Part shown: piece by piece, positions 17,748 through 26,280 of the stretch
Layout: each line of letters starts with the position of its first letter
Position numbering within the stretch: the first letter of the stretch is position 1
NCBI GenBank assembly: GCA_029247365.1
Contig: JAQWLJ010000073.1
Coordinates: 1-64,000 of the forward strand
Length of the DNA stretch: 64,000 nt
Reading direction: 5' to 3'
Source: Acidimicrobiales bacterium
GTDB lineage: Bacteria; Actinomycetota; Acidimicrobiia; Acidimicrobiales; Aldehydirespiratoraceae
Position numbers and translations under genes: made by a program
The notes under the pieces: generated by a model
What the model was told of the DNA's origin: nothing
Databases searched by the model: none
Seen by the model: the letters and a program-made list of their open reading frames with translations, nothing else

Positions 17748-19280
17748 TCATCCGATGTCCTCGGTGCCAATCTCGCGCTTGCGCCGCTCGACGAACTCGC
17801 TCAGCTCCGCGCGGACGGCGTCCTTGAGTGGCGGCGCTTCGTAGGCCTCGAGTAGCTCCTTCCATGCCAACGTGGCTCGGTCGATCACCCGGGTGGAACC
17901 GGCTTCCTCCCACGCCTCATAGTTGCTCCAATCCGACAGCGTCGGGGTGTGGAACTCCGACGTGTAGCGCGTCATTGTGTGCGGTGAGCCAAGAAAGTGT
18001 CCGCCGGCACCGACCTCCTTGATGGCATCAAGTACCTCGTCGGCATCACTGAAATCGATGCGGGGCTTGATCGCGTCGTACATCTGGATCAAGTCGGCGT
18101 CGAGCATCGTCTTCTCGAAGCCGGTCGTCAGGCCGCCCTGCATCCAGCCATGGCCGTGATGCACGAAGTGAGCACCACCCATGTGGGCAGCCATAATCGA
18201 CATCATCGTCTCGTAGGCGGCCTGCGAGTCGAGCGTGTTGGATGTACTCCCCAACCAGGTCCGATACGGCATGTCGTAGAAGCGGGCCATCTGCCCTGCG
18301 GCAATCGCTCCGGTGACCGCCTCGGGAACACCCATGACAGGAGCGCCACTGCGCATGTCGACTGTGGCGACTAGCGACCCGTAGAAGAGAGGGCAACCCG
18401 GCACCTCCATCTGGAGGTACGCCGAAACACCGACACTCTCTGCGTTGTGTTGGATGAGGCTGCCCGAAGCAGTGATGGGCGACATCGCCCCCGACATCGC
18501 CACCGGTGACACCACCGTCGCCTGACCACGTTTCGCCAACGCGACCGATCCGAGCACGAGCGGCTCGTCGACCAGAAGTGGCGAGTTGACGTTCAGGATC
18601 GACATCGTGTGCGGCATGGCACGGAGCTGGTCCTCGTCGATGCCGTAGCCGATCTTGATCATTTCGAGGCCATCGTCGACCCGCGTCGTGCCAATGCCGT
18701 ATATCCGCAGGGCCTTGTCGGAGAGGGTGATCCAGTCAAACACGGAGTCGAGATGGCGGGTGTTGGGGGGACGATCGGTCGGCTCGACGGAGTGACCCCC
18801 GAAAAGATGACAGCTCGGGATCATGTGGCCGAGCTTGATCAGCTTTTGGAAGTCGTCACCGGTGCCGGGCCGGCGACCCCGCTCGGCATCGACAACGTTT
18901 GGGGCACTCGATGCTGAGCCCCACACGATTGAGTCGCCCCCGAAGTGGACCGTCTTGCCCGGATCGCGTGCCACCATTCCGAAGCTGCCCGGCGCCAGGC
19001 CGACGAAATGCTCGACGACCGCAGGGTCGAAGCGAACGTTGCCAGTGTCACGGTCGACGGTGCAGCCGTTGGCCTCGAGCGTGTCCCACGCCGACTCGGC
19101 GTGGAAGGTCAGACCGATCTCGGAGAGAACCCGCATCGACAGACGGTGGACCTCGTGCACCTCATCGTCAGACAAGACGGCTGACGGCGAGAACCGCCGC
19201 CGCATCGGCGTAAACGTCGGCGGCGGTGCCGCCCTCCGCTCCGCCGCTGGACCTCTTCGTCGTTCACCTCGGCGAACCAT
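17748..19280 (-). CDS. Trimethylamine methyltransferase (MttB) family protein, non-pyrrolysine type
   Basis: The 510-residue product matches the MttB superfamily of corrinoid-dependent methyltransferases: a TIM-barrel with an N-terminal LS-x-E-(V/I)--IH-like segment (LSDDEVHEVHRLSMRVL), GGHSVEPTDRPP, and the mid-domain SPITASGSLIQHNAESV. The frame is continuous with no in-frame TAG, so it lacks the pyrrolysine of true MttB and resembles glycine-betaine or carnitine-type homologues. No corrinoid protein or activator lies nearby. A start at Met26 (MRRRFSPSAV) is possible because the first 25 residues are low-complexity. Substrate unknown. Confidence 0.82.
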   Translation of the reverse strand: MVRRGERRRGPAAERRAAPPPTFTPMRRRFSPSAVLSDDEVHEVHRLSMRVLSEIGLTFHAESAWDTLEANGCTVDRDTGNVRFDPAVVEHFVGLAPGSFGMVARDPGKTVHFGGDSIVWGSASSAPNVVDAERGRRPGTGDDFQKLIKLGHMIPSCHLFGGHSVEPTDRPPNTRHLDSVFDWITLSDKALRIYGIGTTRVDDGLEMIKIGYGIDEDQLRAMPHTMSILNVNSPLLVDEPLVLGSVALAKRGQATVVSPVAMSGAMSPITASGSLIQHNAESVGVSAYLQMEVPGCPLFYGSLVATVDMRSGAPVMGVPEAVTGAIAAGQMARFYDMPYRTWLGSTSNTLDSQAAYETMMSIMAAHMGGAHFVHHGHGWMQGGLTTGFEKTMLDADLIQMYDAIKPRIDFSDADEVLDAIKEVGAGGHFLGSPHTMTRYTSEFHTPTLSDWSNYEAWEEAGSTRVIDRATLAWKELLEAYEAPPLKDAVRAELSEFVERRKREIGTEDIG

Positions 19281-19330
19281 GGCAACGGAACGTACCCCTC
19301 CGGCTACGCGCCAGTGAGAAATCCTGCGAA

Positions 19331-19349
19331 CTTCCCGCCACGCGGGAAG
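19331..19349 (-). terminator. Hairpin after the 19356-20096 methyltransferase
   Basis: CTTCCCGC (19331-19338) pairs with GCGGGAAG (19342-19349) around a CAC loop, 6 nt beyond the stop codon of the minus-strand methyltransferase. A weakly T-rich stretch (TTCGCAGGATTTCT) follows on that strand. Probable intrinsic terminator. Confidence 0.55.
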
Positions 19350-19355
19350 CGTGGA

Positions 19356-20096
19356 TCATGCTCGGGCGGCAATCACCAGATGCTCCACGTCCTCGGCGGT
19401 TGGACGGCGTTCGCTCCAGTCGCCGGGAGTAGCGGCCGTCATCGACTCGACCGTGAGGCCGACTGTCTCACACATGAGCCGGAGCTCCCTAGGGGTAAAG
19501 CATGTGGTCCAAAGGTCCACCATCTTCGCAGCACCGGCGCTGTTGCGAACCTCGGTGGTCTCTCGATGAACGCCACGTTCAGCATCAAAGTCGTTGCCGT
19601 CGGCCATGTTGGCGACCTGGAGGTAGGCGTTGAATGCGGTGAACACGACGCGTCCGCTGCGTTTCACGGCCCAAGCCATGCCTTCGAGGATCTCCCGATC
19701 GGGGTCGAGCGTCGTGCCTGCCGCCGGCCCACCGCTCATGCCGAACGCGCCCTGGCAGACCGAGAGAACCAGATCGAACTCACCGGCGAATGACATCGAT
19801 CTCGCATCCATCACCTCGAAGGTCACACCATCAGGTGCGCCTGTCCGAGCGATGTCGACGAACGCTTCGCTGATGTCCACACCATGGACGTCGAAGCCCC
19901 GACGGCCAAGTTCGTGGGCGTGGCGACCCGGGCCGCAGCCAACGTCGAGGATCCGCGCGCCCGGCGCGAGCGGCACACGACGAAGGAGTTCATCGATCTC
20001 CTTCTCGGTGCCCATGGTGAACGAATAGCGCAGGTACGCCGAACCCATGTGGTCGGCCAACTCCTCGAACCAGTGACGCTGCGGGTCCTCTGCCAT
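19356..20096 (-). CDS. Class I SAM-dependent methyltransferase
   Basis: The product (246 aa from the ATG at 20096) has motif I ILDVGCGPGRHAHEL, post-I HGVDIS, motif II FDLVLSVCQGAFG and a later hydrophobic strand GRVVFTAFNAY. It matches the Methyltransf_11/25 type; the substrate is unknown. An upstream GTG at 20126 is in frame, but neither start has a clear ribosome site, so the start is uncertain. It lies about 100 nt downstream of polA on the same strand and is followed by a terminator-like hairpin. Confidence 0.78.
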   Translation of the reverse strand: MAEDPQRHWFEELADHMGSAYLRYSFTMGTEKEIDELLRRVPLAPGARILDVGCGPGRHAHELGRRGFDVHGVDISEAFVDIARTGAPDGVTFEVMDARSMSFAGEFDLVLSVCQGAFGMSGGPAAGTTLDPDREILEGMAWAVKRSGRVVFTAFNAYLQVANMADGNDFDAERGVHRETTEVRNSAGAAKMVDLWTTCFTPRELRLMCETVGLTVESMTAATPGDWSERRPTAEDVEHLVIAARA

Positions 20097-20198
20097 GCAT
20101 CCATCATGGTGCCTGGCACGACGCACCCGTTGCTCAGCGTGTCACCAGGCAAGGGGTCACGCGGCCAGTCGGAGGCGATGCCGAATGCAGCAGACAGA

Positions 20199-22856
20199 TC
20201 ATCCCTTGGCATCAGCCCAAGTATCGGCGATCTGCAGGTCGATCTCGAGCGGCACCCGCAGCGCAAAGGCACCGCGCATGATCGACCTCATCAGCTCACC
20301 GACGTGCGCAACCTCGGACTCGGGTGCTTCCACGATGATCTCATCGTGGACCTGCAGCACGATCGTGCTCTCGAGACCTTCGTCTTCGAGCGCCTTGTCG
20401 ACGTTGACCAGGGCAACCTTGAAAATGTCGGCGGCGAGGCCCTGGATGCCTGCGTTCATCGCCTGACGCTCGCCAGCCTGGCGAATCTGGCGGTTGCCTG
20501 ATGACAGCTCAGGGATCTGACGGCGGCGGCCGAACAACGTCTCGGTGTAGCCACGTTCGCGGGCGAGCTCGACGGTGTCCTCCATGTACTGCTTCACCGC
20601 AGGGAACGCCTTGAAGTAGTTCTCGAGGATTTCCGCCGCTTCTGTCACCGCAATGTTGAGTCGCTGGGCAAGCCCGTACGCCTCCATACCGTATGCGAGG
20701 CCGTAGGAGACCATCTTGGCCTTGGAGCGTTCCTCAACGTGAACATCGTCAGGCGCGATGTCGAAGACGCGTGCGGCCGTGGCTGTATGGATGTCGTCAC
20801 CCGCCTCGAAGGCTCCGATCAGCCCGGGGTCTTCAGCCAGGTGGGCGATGCAGCGCAGTTCAATCTGGTCATAGTCGGCGATCAGCAGCTTGTGGCCTTC
20901 TGGCGCAACGAAAGCCGTTCGAAACACCCGGCCACGTTCAGAACGCACGGGGATGTTGTGGAGGTTTGGCTGATCCGACGAAAGACGACCGGTACGGGCA
21001 ACGGTCTGCTGGAACGTGGCGCGAATGCGATCGCCCTCCCCCACCTCGGCAAGCAGGCCCTCGCCGTAGGTCGACCGGAGTTTTTCGACCTCGCGGTATT
21101 GGAGGAGGTTCTCGACGATTGGGTGCTCGCTACGCATTTTCTCGAGTGACTGCGCATCGGTGGAATAGCCGGTCTTTGTCTTCTTCTGAGGCGTGAGGCC
21201 AAGCTCGTCGAACAGGACCTCACGCAATTGCTTGGTCGAGTTGACATTGAAGTCGTGACCGGCAAGTTCGATCACCGCACTGCGCTTTGCCTCCGTCTCG
21301 GCGACGAGCTCATCGCGGATCGTCTGCAACACGGCCGGGTCAACACCGATGCCCCGGTGCTCCATCTTGGCCAGTACCCGCACGAGCGGCACTTCGAGGT
21401 CGTCATGCAGCGCGAGTAAACCCTGGTTGGCCATCGCCTCACGCAATGCGGTCACGAGGTAGTGGACCGCCAGCGCAGCCGTCGCCGGCTCTTCGGACTC
21501 GTCAGCGATCTCGCCACCATCGAGGTCGAGTTGGCCTTCCGGGGGGCCCGACTCGGGAAGCTCCATGCCGCAGTGCCGAGAGAGCAGTGCGCCAAGGTCG
21601 TACAAACTGTCGGCCGGGTCGAGTAGGTACGCGGCAAGGCGAGTGTCGACAGCGAGGTCACGCACGTCGACACCGTGGTCGAACAGACGGCGCATGCTGG
21701 CCTTGGCGCCGTGCATAGCCACGGGACGGCCATCGGGCCCGAACAGCGCACGAAGTGCGTCGCGCACGCCATCGTCACCCAGAAAGTCTTCCTTGACGAA
21801 CCCGACCTCGGAGCGGTCACCGTCGACCACGAACGCAAGACCTGCGTCGACGCCGGCTTCGGGCACACCGAGCGCAAGAACATCGGAGTCCAAGTTCGCC
21901 AGCACGAGCGCTGCCCCGGCGTCGGCTGGAGTCTCGTAGACCGTGACAGCTGCGACCAATTCCTCGGCGGGAGCCGAGCCCGCCTCGCCGAGTACCGGGG
22001 CGAGGCGATCCCACAGGGTGCGAAGCTCAAGGAAGTCGAACAGCTTCTTGATGTTGCCAACGTCGGGTGCGCCCTGAACGAGATCATCGAGCGAGAAATC
22101 CATTTGCACGTCGCGGACGAGTTCCATCATCTCGACGTTGTTGCGGACATTCGCTTCATTCGCAGCGAGGTTCTCGCGCAGCTTTGGCGTGAGTTCGTCA
22201 AGCACGGCGTAAATCCCGTCGATCCCGCCGCGCTCGTTGATCAGCTTCGCTGCGGTCTTCTCGCCGACGCCGGGCACGCCCGGAAGATTGTCGGAGTTGT
22301 CACCTCGCAGCGCTGCGTACTCGACGTAGTCGGTCGGCTTCACACCGGTGCGTTCGACGATGCCAGCCTCGTCATAGAGGGCATAGTCACTCACCCCGCG
22401 TTTGTTGTAGAGGACCTTGATAAGCGGGTCCTCGACGAGTTGATAGCTGTCGCGGTCACCGGTGACGATGATGATGTTGTCGCCGCGGTCGCGCCCCTGG
22501 GTCGCCAACGTGGCAATGATGTCGTCGGCTTCAAACCCGACGATGTCGAGCTGAGGAATCGCCATCGCATCGAGCACTTCGCGAACGAGCCCCATCTGCT
22601 GGCGGAGAATGTCGGGCGCCGACTCTCGCTGCGCCTTGTAGGTCGGTGTCATCTCATGCCGAAACGTCGGCTCGGGCCGGTCGAACGCTACCGCGATGCG
22701 GTCAGGCTCGTGATCCTTCATCAGGTTGATGAGCATCGACGTGAACCCGAAGACGGCGTTGGTGACTTGGCCAGAGGCTGTCGCCATATCGGTAGGGAGA
22801 GCGAAGAACGCGCGGTAGGTAAGCGAGTTTCCGTCGATCAGCATCACAGTCGGCAT
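20199..22856 (-). CDS. polA: DNA polymerase I
   Basis: Fills gaps and removes RNA primers in replication and repair. The 885-residue product has an N-terminal 5'-3' flap nuclease (MLIDGNSLTYRAFFA, GFEADDIIATLA and VTGDRDSYQLV), a middle 3'-5' exonuclease-like domain, and the polymerase domain with motif A (LLIADYDQIELR), the O-helix (RSKAKMVSYGLAYGM) and motif C (LQVHDEIIVEAP). The acidic exonuclease motif (DxE near 310-330) is missing, so proofreading is probably lost, as in mycobacterial PolA. A TAGGGT hexamer lies 8 nt before the ATG. Confidence 0.97.
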   Translation of the reverse strand: MPTVMLIDGNSLTYRAFFALPTDMATASGQVTNAVFGFTSMLINLMKDHEPDRIAVAFDRPEPTFRHEMTPTYKAQRESAPDILRQQMGLVREVLDAMAIPQLDIVGFEADDIIATLATQGRDRGDNIIIVTGDRDSYQLVEDPLIKVLYNKRGVSDYALYDEAGIVERTGVKPTDYVEYAALRGDNSDNLPGVPGVGEKTAAKLINERGGIDGIYAVLDELTPKLRENLAANEANVRNNVEMMELVRDVQMDFSLDDLVQGAPDVGNIKKLFDFLELRTLWDRLAPVLGEAGSAPAEELVAAVTVYETPADAGAALVLANLDSDVLALGVPEAGVDAGLAFVVDGDRSEVGFVKEDFLGDDGVRDALRALFGPDGRPVAMHGAKASMRRLFDHGVDVRDLAVDTRLAAYLLDPADSLYDLGALLSRHCGMELPESGPPEGQLDLDGGEIADESEEPATAALAVHYLVTALREAMANQGLLALHDDLEVPLVRVLAKMEHRGIGVDPAVLQTIRDELVAETEAKRSAVIELAGHDFNVNSTKQLREVLFDELGLTPQKKTKTGYSTDAQSLEKMRSEHPIVENLLQYREVEKLRSTYGEGLLAEVGEGDRIRATFQQTVARTGRLSSDQPNLHNIPVRSERGRVFRTAFVAPEGHKLLIADYDQIELRCIAHLAEDPGLIGAFEAGDDIHTATAARVFDIAPDDVHVEERSKAKMVSYGLAYGMEAYGLAQRLNIAVTEAAEILENYFKAFPAVKQYMEDTVELARERGYTETLFGRRRQIPELSSGNRQIRQAGERQAMNAGIQGLAADIFKVALVNVDKALEDEGLESTIVLQVHDEIIVEAPESEVAHVGELMRSIMRGAFALRVPLEIDLQIADTWADAKG

Positions 22857-22867
22857 CGCCGCCGACC

Positions 22868-23437
22868 CTACTGTTCCAGCACCTCGAGCGCGACGTCGAT
22901 CATCTTGCGACGTCCCGACATCGCGCTGCGCTGCATGATGCGAAACGCATCGGCCTCCGAGAGGCCATCTCGGTCCATCAACGCACCCTTGGCCCGGTCG
23001 ATCATCTTGCGCTCTTCGAAACGTTCCTCAAGAACGGCCATCTGCCCTGCAAGTGCGTCAGCTTCACGCCGACGGGCGACTGCCAGTTCGATCGCAGCGA
23101 TCAACTCCTCTCGCCGGTACGGCTTGATCAGATAGGCCATGGCGCCAGCATCGCTCGCCTCATCGATGAGTTCACGTTGACTAAACGCCGTAAGCATCAC
23201 CACCGCAGTCGACGAGTCGGCAGTGATCTCGCGCGCTGCCTCCGTTCCGCTCAAACCCGGCATCTTGATGTCGAGCAGGGCGAGATCGGGTGCGTGCTCG
23301 GCGACGAGTGCCACCGCATCGTCGCCGCGGTCACAGTCAGCGACGACCTCATAGCCGCAGTCTCGCAGCGCTTCAACGAGATCGAGCCGGATGATCGCCT
23401 CGTCCTCGGCGACAACCAGCCTGAGCGCGTTGCTCAC
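22868..23437 (-). CDS. pdtaR: Response regulator with ANTAR RNA-binding domain (PdtaR-like)
   Basis: The 189-residue product has a receiver domain (acidic pocket EDE near residue 11, phospho-acceptor Asp in LLDIKMPG, Thr in VMLTAF, Lys in LIKPYRR) and a C-terminal ANTAR domain (about 130-185, RAKGALMDRDGLSEADAFRIMQ). ANTAR proteins bind tandem hairpins in nascent mRNA and prevent termination. The pairing with polA matches mycobacterial Rv1626 (PdtaR). The sensor kinase PdtaS is not in the window. The GTG start overlaps the stop of the upstream coiled-coil gene. Confidence 0.9.
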   Translation of the reverse strand: MSNALRLVVAEDEAIIRLDLVEALRDCGYEVVADCDRGDDAVALVAEHAPDLALLDIKMPGLSGTEAAREITADSSTAVVMLTAFSQRELIDEASDAGAMAYLIKPYRREELIAAIELAVARRREADALAGQMAVLEERFEERKMIDRAKGALMDRDGLSEADAFRIMQRSAMSGRRKMIDVALEVLEQ

Positions 23438-23721
23438 GAGGCGGTGAGCCGGTCGAGAAGCTCGTCTTGTTCTGCATCGAGCCCGGCAATCTTGGCCTGG
23501 AGTCGGTCGCGGTGCTTGCGGAGCCGTTCGGCGTGGCGACTCGCCTTTCGATACTCCTTCTCAGCGATCGGTGTCTCCGACACCAGGGCACGGAGCCGAG
23601 CATCGTCAGCCTCGCCGGCGAGCTGGATCAGCTGCTCGTCGGTCACGCCAAGATCGTTGCGCGCCGACTTGAGCTGTTCGCTCACACTGCGGAGACGGCG
23701 CTCGATCTGGGCCCGGGTCAT
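23434..23721 (-). CDS. Small coiled-coil protein of unknown function
   Basis: About 95 residues, almost entirely helical and highly charged, with heptad-like spacing through RRLRSVSEQLKSARNDLG and YRKASRHAERLRKHRDRLQA. I choose the ATG at 23721 because a TATGCT -10 hexamer lies 7 nt upstream, as for other leaderless genes here; an ATG 12 nt earlier would fall inside that promoter. It overlaps pdtaR by 4 nt (GTGA), so the two are translationally coupled and may be functionally linked. No family is recognised. Confidence 0.65.
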   Translation of the reverse strand: MTRAQIERRLRSVSEQLKSARNDLGVTDEQLIQLAGEADDARLRALVSETPIAEKEYRKASRHAERLRKHRDRLQAKIAGLDAEQDELLDRLTAS

Positions 23722-23728
23722 TGCGTCG

Positions 23729-23738
23729 AGCATAGGCT
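23729..23738. promoter_or_regulatory. Overlapping divergent -10 elements (AGCATAGGCT)
   Basis: TATGCT on the minus strand (23729-23734) is 7 nt before the coiled-coil gene start; TAGGCT on the plus strand (23733-23738) is 7 nt before the DUF3105 lipoprotein start. The two hexamers share the central TA. The same ten bases occur at 50191-50200 between another divergent pair. Confidence 0.6.
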
Positions 23739-23745
23739 TGCAGCG

Positions 23746-24207
23746 ATGCGCCACCCGCGATGGATCCTCGCTGCTGTCGTGCTCCTCGCCAGCTGTGGTT
23801 CTGACAACGCAGCAACTTGTGTCGAGCTTCGGGAGCCAGAAGATCCCACCTCCAGCCAGCACCTACTCGAGGACGGGTCCTTTGTCTATCAGACCTACCC
23901 ACCGACCTCTGGCGCTCACGTGGCGGGGCCGACGCCGAGTGGAGTCGTATCCAAGCCGGTGCCACTTGCCCTCCAAGTCCGGCTCCTCGAAGCCGGTGGG
24001 GTGATGGTGCAGTACGACGCATCGATCGCTGCTGCTGAGCTCCTGTCCCTCGCCGACGATCAGACGGTCGTGGCGCCGGGGAGCGATCTTCCTGCGGCGG
24101 TAATCGTTACAGCCTGGACCTGGAAGCTCAGCTGCGCCACTATCGACGTTGAGCAGATCGAGCGCTTTGCTAGCGAGCGGCGCACCGCCGCCCCGGGCCT
24201 CGACTGA
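23746..24207 (+). CDS. DUF3105-family lipoprotein
   Basis: A 153-residue protein with an N-terminal lipoprotein signal: basic start MRHPR, hydrophobic WILAAVVLL, then lipobox ASC at Cys17. After cleavage and lipidation it should sit on the outside of the membrane. The mature part has the DUF3105 pattern: YPPTSGAHVAGPTPSGV, then the segment normally LVHNLEHGGVV, here VRLLEAGGVMVQYD. The His of that motif is replaced, so a bound metal, if there is one in the family, may be lost. The start is leaderless-like (TAGGCT 7 nt upstream). Function unknown. Confidence 0.75.
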   Translation: MRHPRWILAAVVLLASCGSDNAATCVELREPEDPTSSQHLLEDGSFVYQTYPPTSGAHVAGPTPSGVVSKPVPLALQVRLLEAGGVMVQYDASIAAAELLSLADDQTVVAPGSDLPAAVIVTAWTWKLSCATIDVEQIERFASERRTAAPGLD

Positions 24208-24210
24208 TAG

Positions 24211-24651
24211 TCAGCCCGCTCGACTTGCTACGACTGCTTCAAGACGCTCGAGCGTCGACACCAGGTTGGCTTCATGGCGAACCGGGTAACCCATCCGCTC
24301 GATGAACTTCGGCGAGATCGATGTCGACCAGTCAAACGATTCCGTCACTTGCGTACCGCCGTTGAGCGGTTGAAGCTCGAAGCGCCAGCGATGTTTTCCC
24401 CGGTGCGCCCAGGCGATCAGGCGTTCCTTCTCGTACTCCACGACCGTCGACCGCATCAGGTACGGCACACCGAGACGCATCTTCATGCGAAAGGTCGAAC
24501 CCTGCTCGAGTTCCGCCGGGCCGGACGCAACGCCTTTCACTGTCTCCGAGCCGTCCATATCGACGTGACCCTGCGGGCTGGCGATCACCGACCAGATCTG
24601 CGCCGGAGAGAAAGGCATTGTCCGAGACGCAGAGATCATTTGCGAGGACAT
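24211..24651 (-). CDS. SRPBCC (START/Bet v1-like) family protein
   Basis: The 146-residue product has the features of the polyketide cyclase/SRPBCC fold: an N-terminal strand and helix (FSPAQIWSVIASPQ), alternating strands with YEKERLIAWAHR, VTESFDWS, and a long C-terminal helix (MGYPVRHEANLVSTLERLEAVV). Such proteins bind hydrophobic ligands; no ligand can be inferred. It converges on the DUF3105 gene with 3 nt between the stops. TAGTCT lies exactly 6 nt before the ATG. Confidence 0.8.
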   Translation of the reverse strand: MSSQMISASRTMPFSPAQIWSVIASPQGHVDMDGSETVKGVASGPAELEQGSTFRMKMRLGVPYLMRSTVVEYEKERLIAWAHRGKHRWRFELQPLNGGTQVTESFDWSTSISPKFIERMGYPVRHEANLVSTLERLEAVVASRAG

Positions 24652-24657
24652 ACGGCG

Positions 24658-24663
24658 AGACTA
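24658..24663 (-). promoter_or_regulatory. -10 hexamer TAGTCT of the SRPBCC gene (leaderless)
   Basis: TAGTCT on the minus strand, 6 nt (CGCCGT) before the ATG at 24651; no ribosome-binding site. Confidence 0.5.
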
Positions 24664-24781
24664 CCCGGCTCCAACGACCTGAATCGCTTCGCCGCCAGTC
24701 GTTCCTTTCTTTCCGCTCACCCCTTTTCGGCTGGCGGTGCATAGCCCCTGATATGGATGGTCGAAACATCCGGGGGACGCG

Positions 24782-25014
24782 TTGAATCTGACGCAGCAAC
24801 AGTTCTCTACACTTGTCGAGGCGGCGGCAGCAGGCGCAATAGAGCGGCCCGATTTTCTTGCCCACGGCATGCGCACGACACCCTGTGTCGCCATCGAGGG
24901 TGTCGACCTCAAGACCGTGTGGAATCTGTCCAGTGTCCTCGCCGAACGCGACCAAGGGCTCAGCCGAGCCCTACGGGGTCCGGCCACGGAGTCACAGGGC
25001 CGTCGGTCGACGAT
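24782..25014 (+). pseudogene. Possible degraded or frameshifted ORF
   Basis: A TTG start with GGGGGA upstream opens a frame whose first 65-70 residues look protein-like (MNLTQQQFSTLVEAAAAGA and later VDLKTVWNLSSVLAERD). The frame then runs on antisense through the C-terminal half of the neighbouring membrane-protein gene, where it is implausible (Arg/Ser-rich). Either the true gene is truncated near 25000 or the frame is chance. No family recognised. The remaining sequence 24664-24781 shows no gene. Confidence 0.25.
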
Positions 25015-25590
25015 CTATTGGCCCGGTGTCACCTGCGAGTTACCCCCCGGGCGTCGTCGCATCACCGCCAGGCGAAGCAGTGCTGAGGTCGACATCGCCA
25101 GGAGAACTCCACCCACGATCGGCCGCTCATCGACGTTGAGCCCGGCGATAAATAACAGTAGGGGCAGCGTTGCGCCGATCGAGCGGGTGAGGATTGCGTC
25201 GGTTCCCTGGGGCCGCACCCACGCCACTGCGAGCGTCGCCCCGGCCGCAATCACGAGAGGCGCTCCGAGTAATAGACCGAGATACCCGAGCGCGAAGAAG
25301 CCCGTCAACGCACCTGCCGCATAATGCCCTGAGCGAGCGAGAACGGCAGGATCGAATGCAGGCCGAGCGTGCCGAGCCATACGGCGGCGCGTATGCACGA
25401 CTGCCATCAACACAGGCCCGGCGACGGCGGCCCACGCAACGGGAAGGCCGACCACCAAGTCGGTGCCGTCGATCCGCCACATGAACGCGCCGAGGAGCAC
25501 AACAACCGGCAGCGCCACCAGCAGGAGCACGCCAGCTCGCTGCAAGGCCAGCGCGCGCTCGTCGGGGTTTGCCTCGCCCGGATCAGCCAC
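25015..25590 (-). CDS. Hypothetical multi-pass membrane protein
   Basis: 191 residues with about five hydrophobic helices: near 20-37 (GVLLLVALPVVVLLGAF), 44-65, 92-108 (AAGALTGFFALGYLG), 110-125, and paired helices in 135-175. The loops are short and basic (HTRRRMARHARP), consistent with an inner-membrane protein. No family motif is recognised. Its start overlaps the end of the nitroreductase gene by 8 nt, so the two are co-translated. Confidence 0.7.
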   Translation of the reverse strand: MADPGEANPDERALALQRAGVLLLVALPVVVLLGAFMWRIDGTDLVVGLPVAWAAVAGPVLMAVVHTRRRMARHARPAFDPAVLARSGHYAAGALTGFFALGYLGLLLGAPLVIAAGATLAVAWVRPQGTDAILTRSIGATLPLLLFIAGLNVDERPIVGGVLLAMSTSALLRLAVMRRRPGGNSQVTPGQ

Positions 25591-26266
25591 GGAACAGGAC
25601 CGTTTCCGTCAGCGGGGCACGCCCGGTTTTTGCGCAGTTCACAGACATTTCGTCGTCAGCGAAACCGAAGCTCAACCCGAACAGGATCTTGATCTCGGGC
25701 CCCACCTCAAAAACCTCTCGCGTGAAATCGGGGAAGTCCATCAACGACCCCTGCGCACAACTGGCGAGACCGTTGGCGGTCATCGATAGCATGAGGCTCT
25801 GGGCGAACATGCCGATGTCGGCCGCAGTTTGCACCCCAAACACCTCGTCAATCCCGAAGAACGCCACGTGCGGCGCGCCAAAGAACTCGTAGTTGCGTCG
25901 AGCCGCCCCAACGCGGGCCGGGCGGTCGTCCCAGTCGATCCCCATCGCCCCGTAGAGCGCACGGGCACACGCCCGCTTCCGGTCCAACCAGACGCCCGCA
26001 GCCTTGCCGTCGGTCCGGAAGTCGCGATCTGGGGGAATACGGTCGTCGAATCGCTGCAGGAAGCCCTTCCGCAACCTCTCGCAGACATCGCCAGAACCCA
26101 CCAGCACTTGCCACGGCTGCACATTGGTTCCCGACGGCGCCCAGCGGGCATCCTCAAAGACCTTCTTGATCAGAGGCTGCGCAACTCGATCGGGCTTGAA
26201 CCCTCGGACTGAGTGGCGGCTCCGCAACAGCGAGCCCAACGCGTCGGCTGCATCGACTTCGGACAT
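25583..26266 (-). CDS. Nitroreductase family protein (FMN-dependent)
   Basis: The 227-residue product has the nitroreductase layout: an N-terminal helix and FMN phosphate-binding RSRHSVRGF, ARWAPSGTNVQPW, the central helix with QTAADIGMFAQSLMLSMTANGLASC, and the C-terminal FGLSFGFADDEMSVN. These homodimeric enzymes reduce nitro groups, quinones or enones with NAD(P)H. The ATG at 26266 has GGAG 8 nt upstream; a longer frame reads through the tRNA gene and is spurious. It starts only 14 nt from the 3' end of tRNA-Leu(CAA) on the same strand, so it may share the tRNA promoter. Confidence 0.88.
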   Translation of the reverse strand: MSEVDAADALGSLLRSRHSVRGFKPDRVAQPLIKKVFEDARWAPSGTNVQPWQVLVGSGDVCERLRKGFLQRFDDRIPPDRDFRTDGKAAGVWLDRKRACARALYGAMGIDWDDRPARVGAARRNYEFFGAPHVAFFGIDEVFGVQTAADIGMFAQSLMLSMTANGLASCAQGSLMDFPDFTREVFEVGPEIKILFGLSFGFADDEMSVNCAKTGRAPLTETVLFRG

Positions 26267-26280
26267 GTCATCTCCGTTAG

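Noticed and set aside
17748-19280. Pyrrolysine-containing MttB
   Set aside because: The frame has no in-frame TAG anywhere; the stop is TGA.
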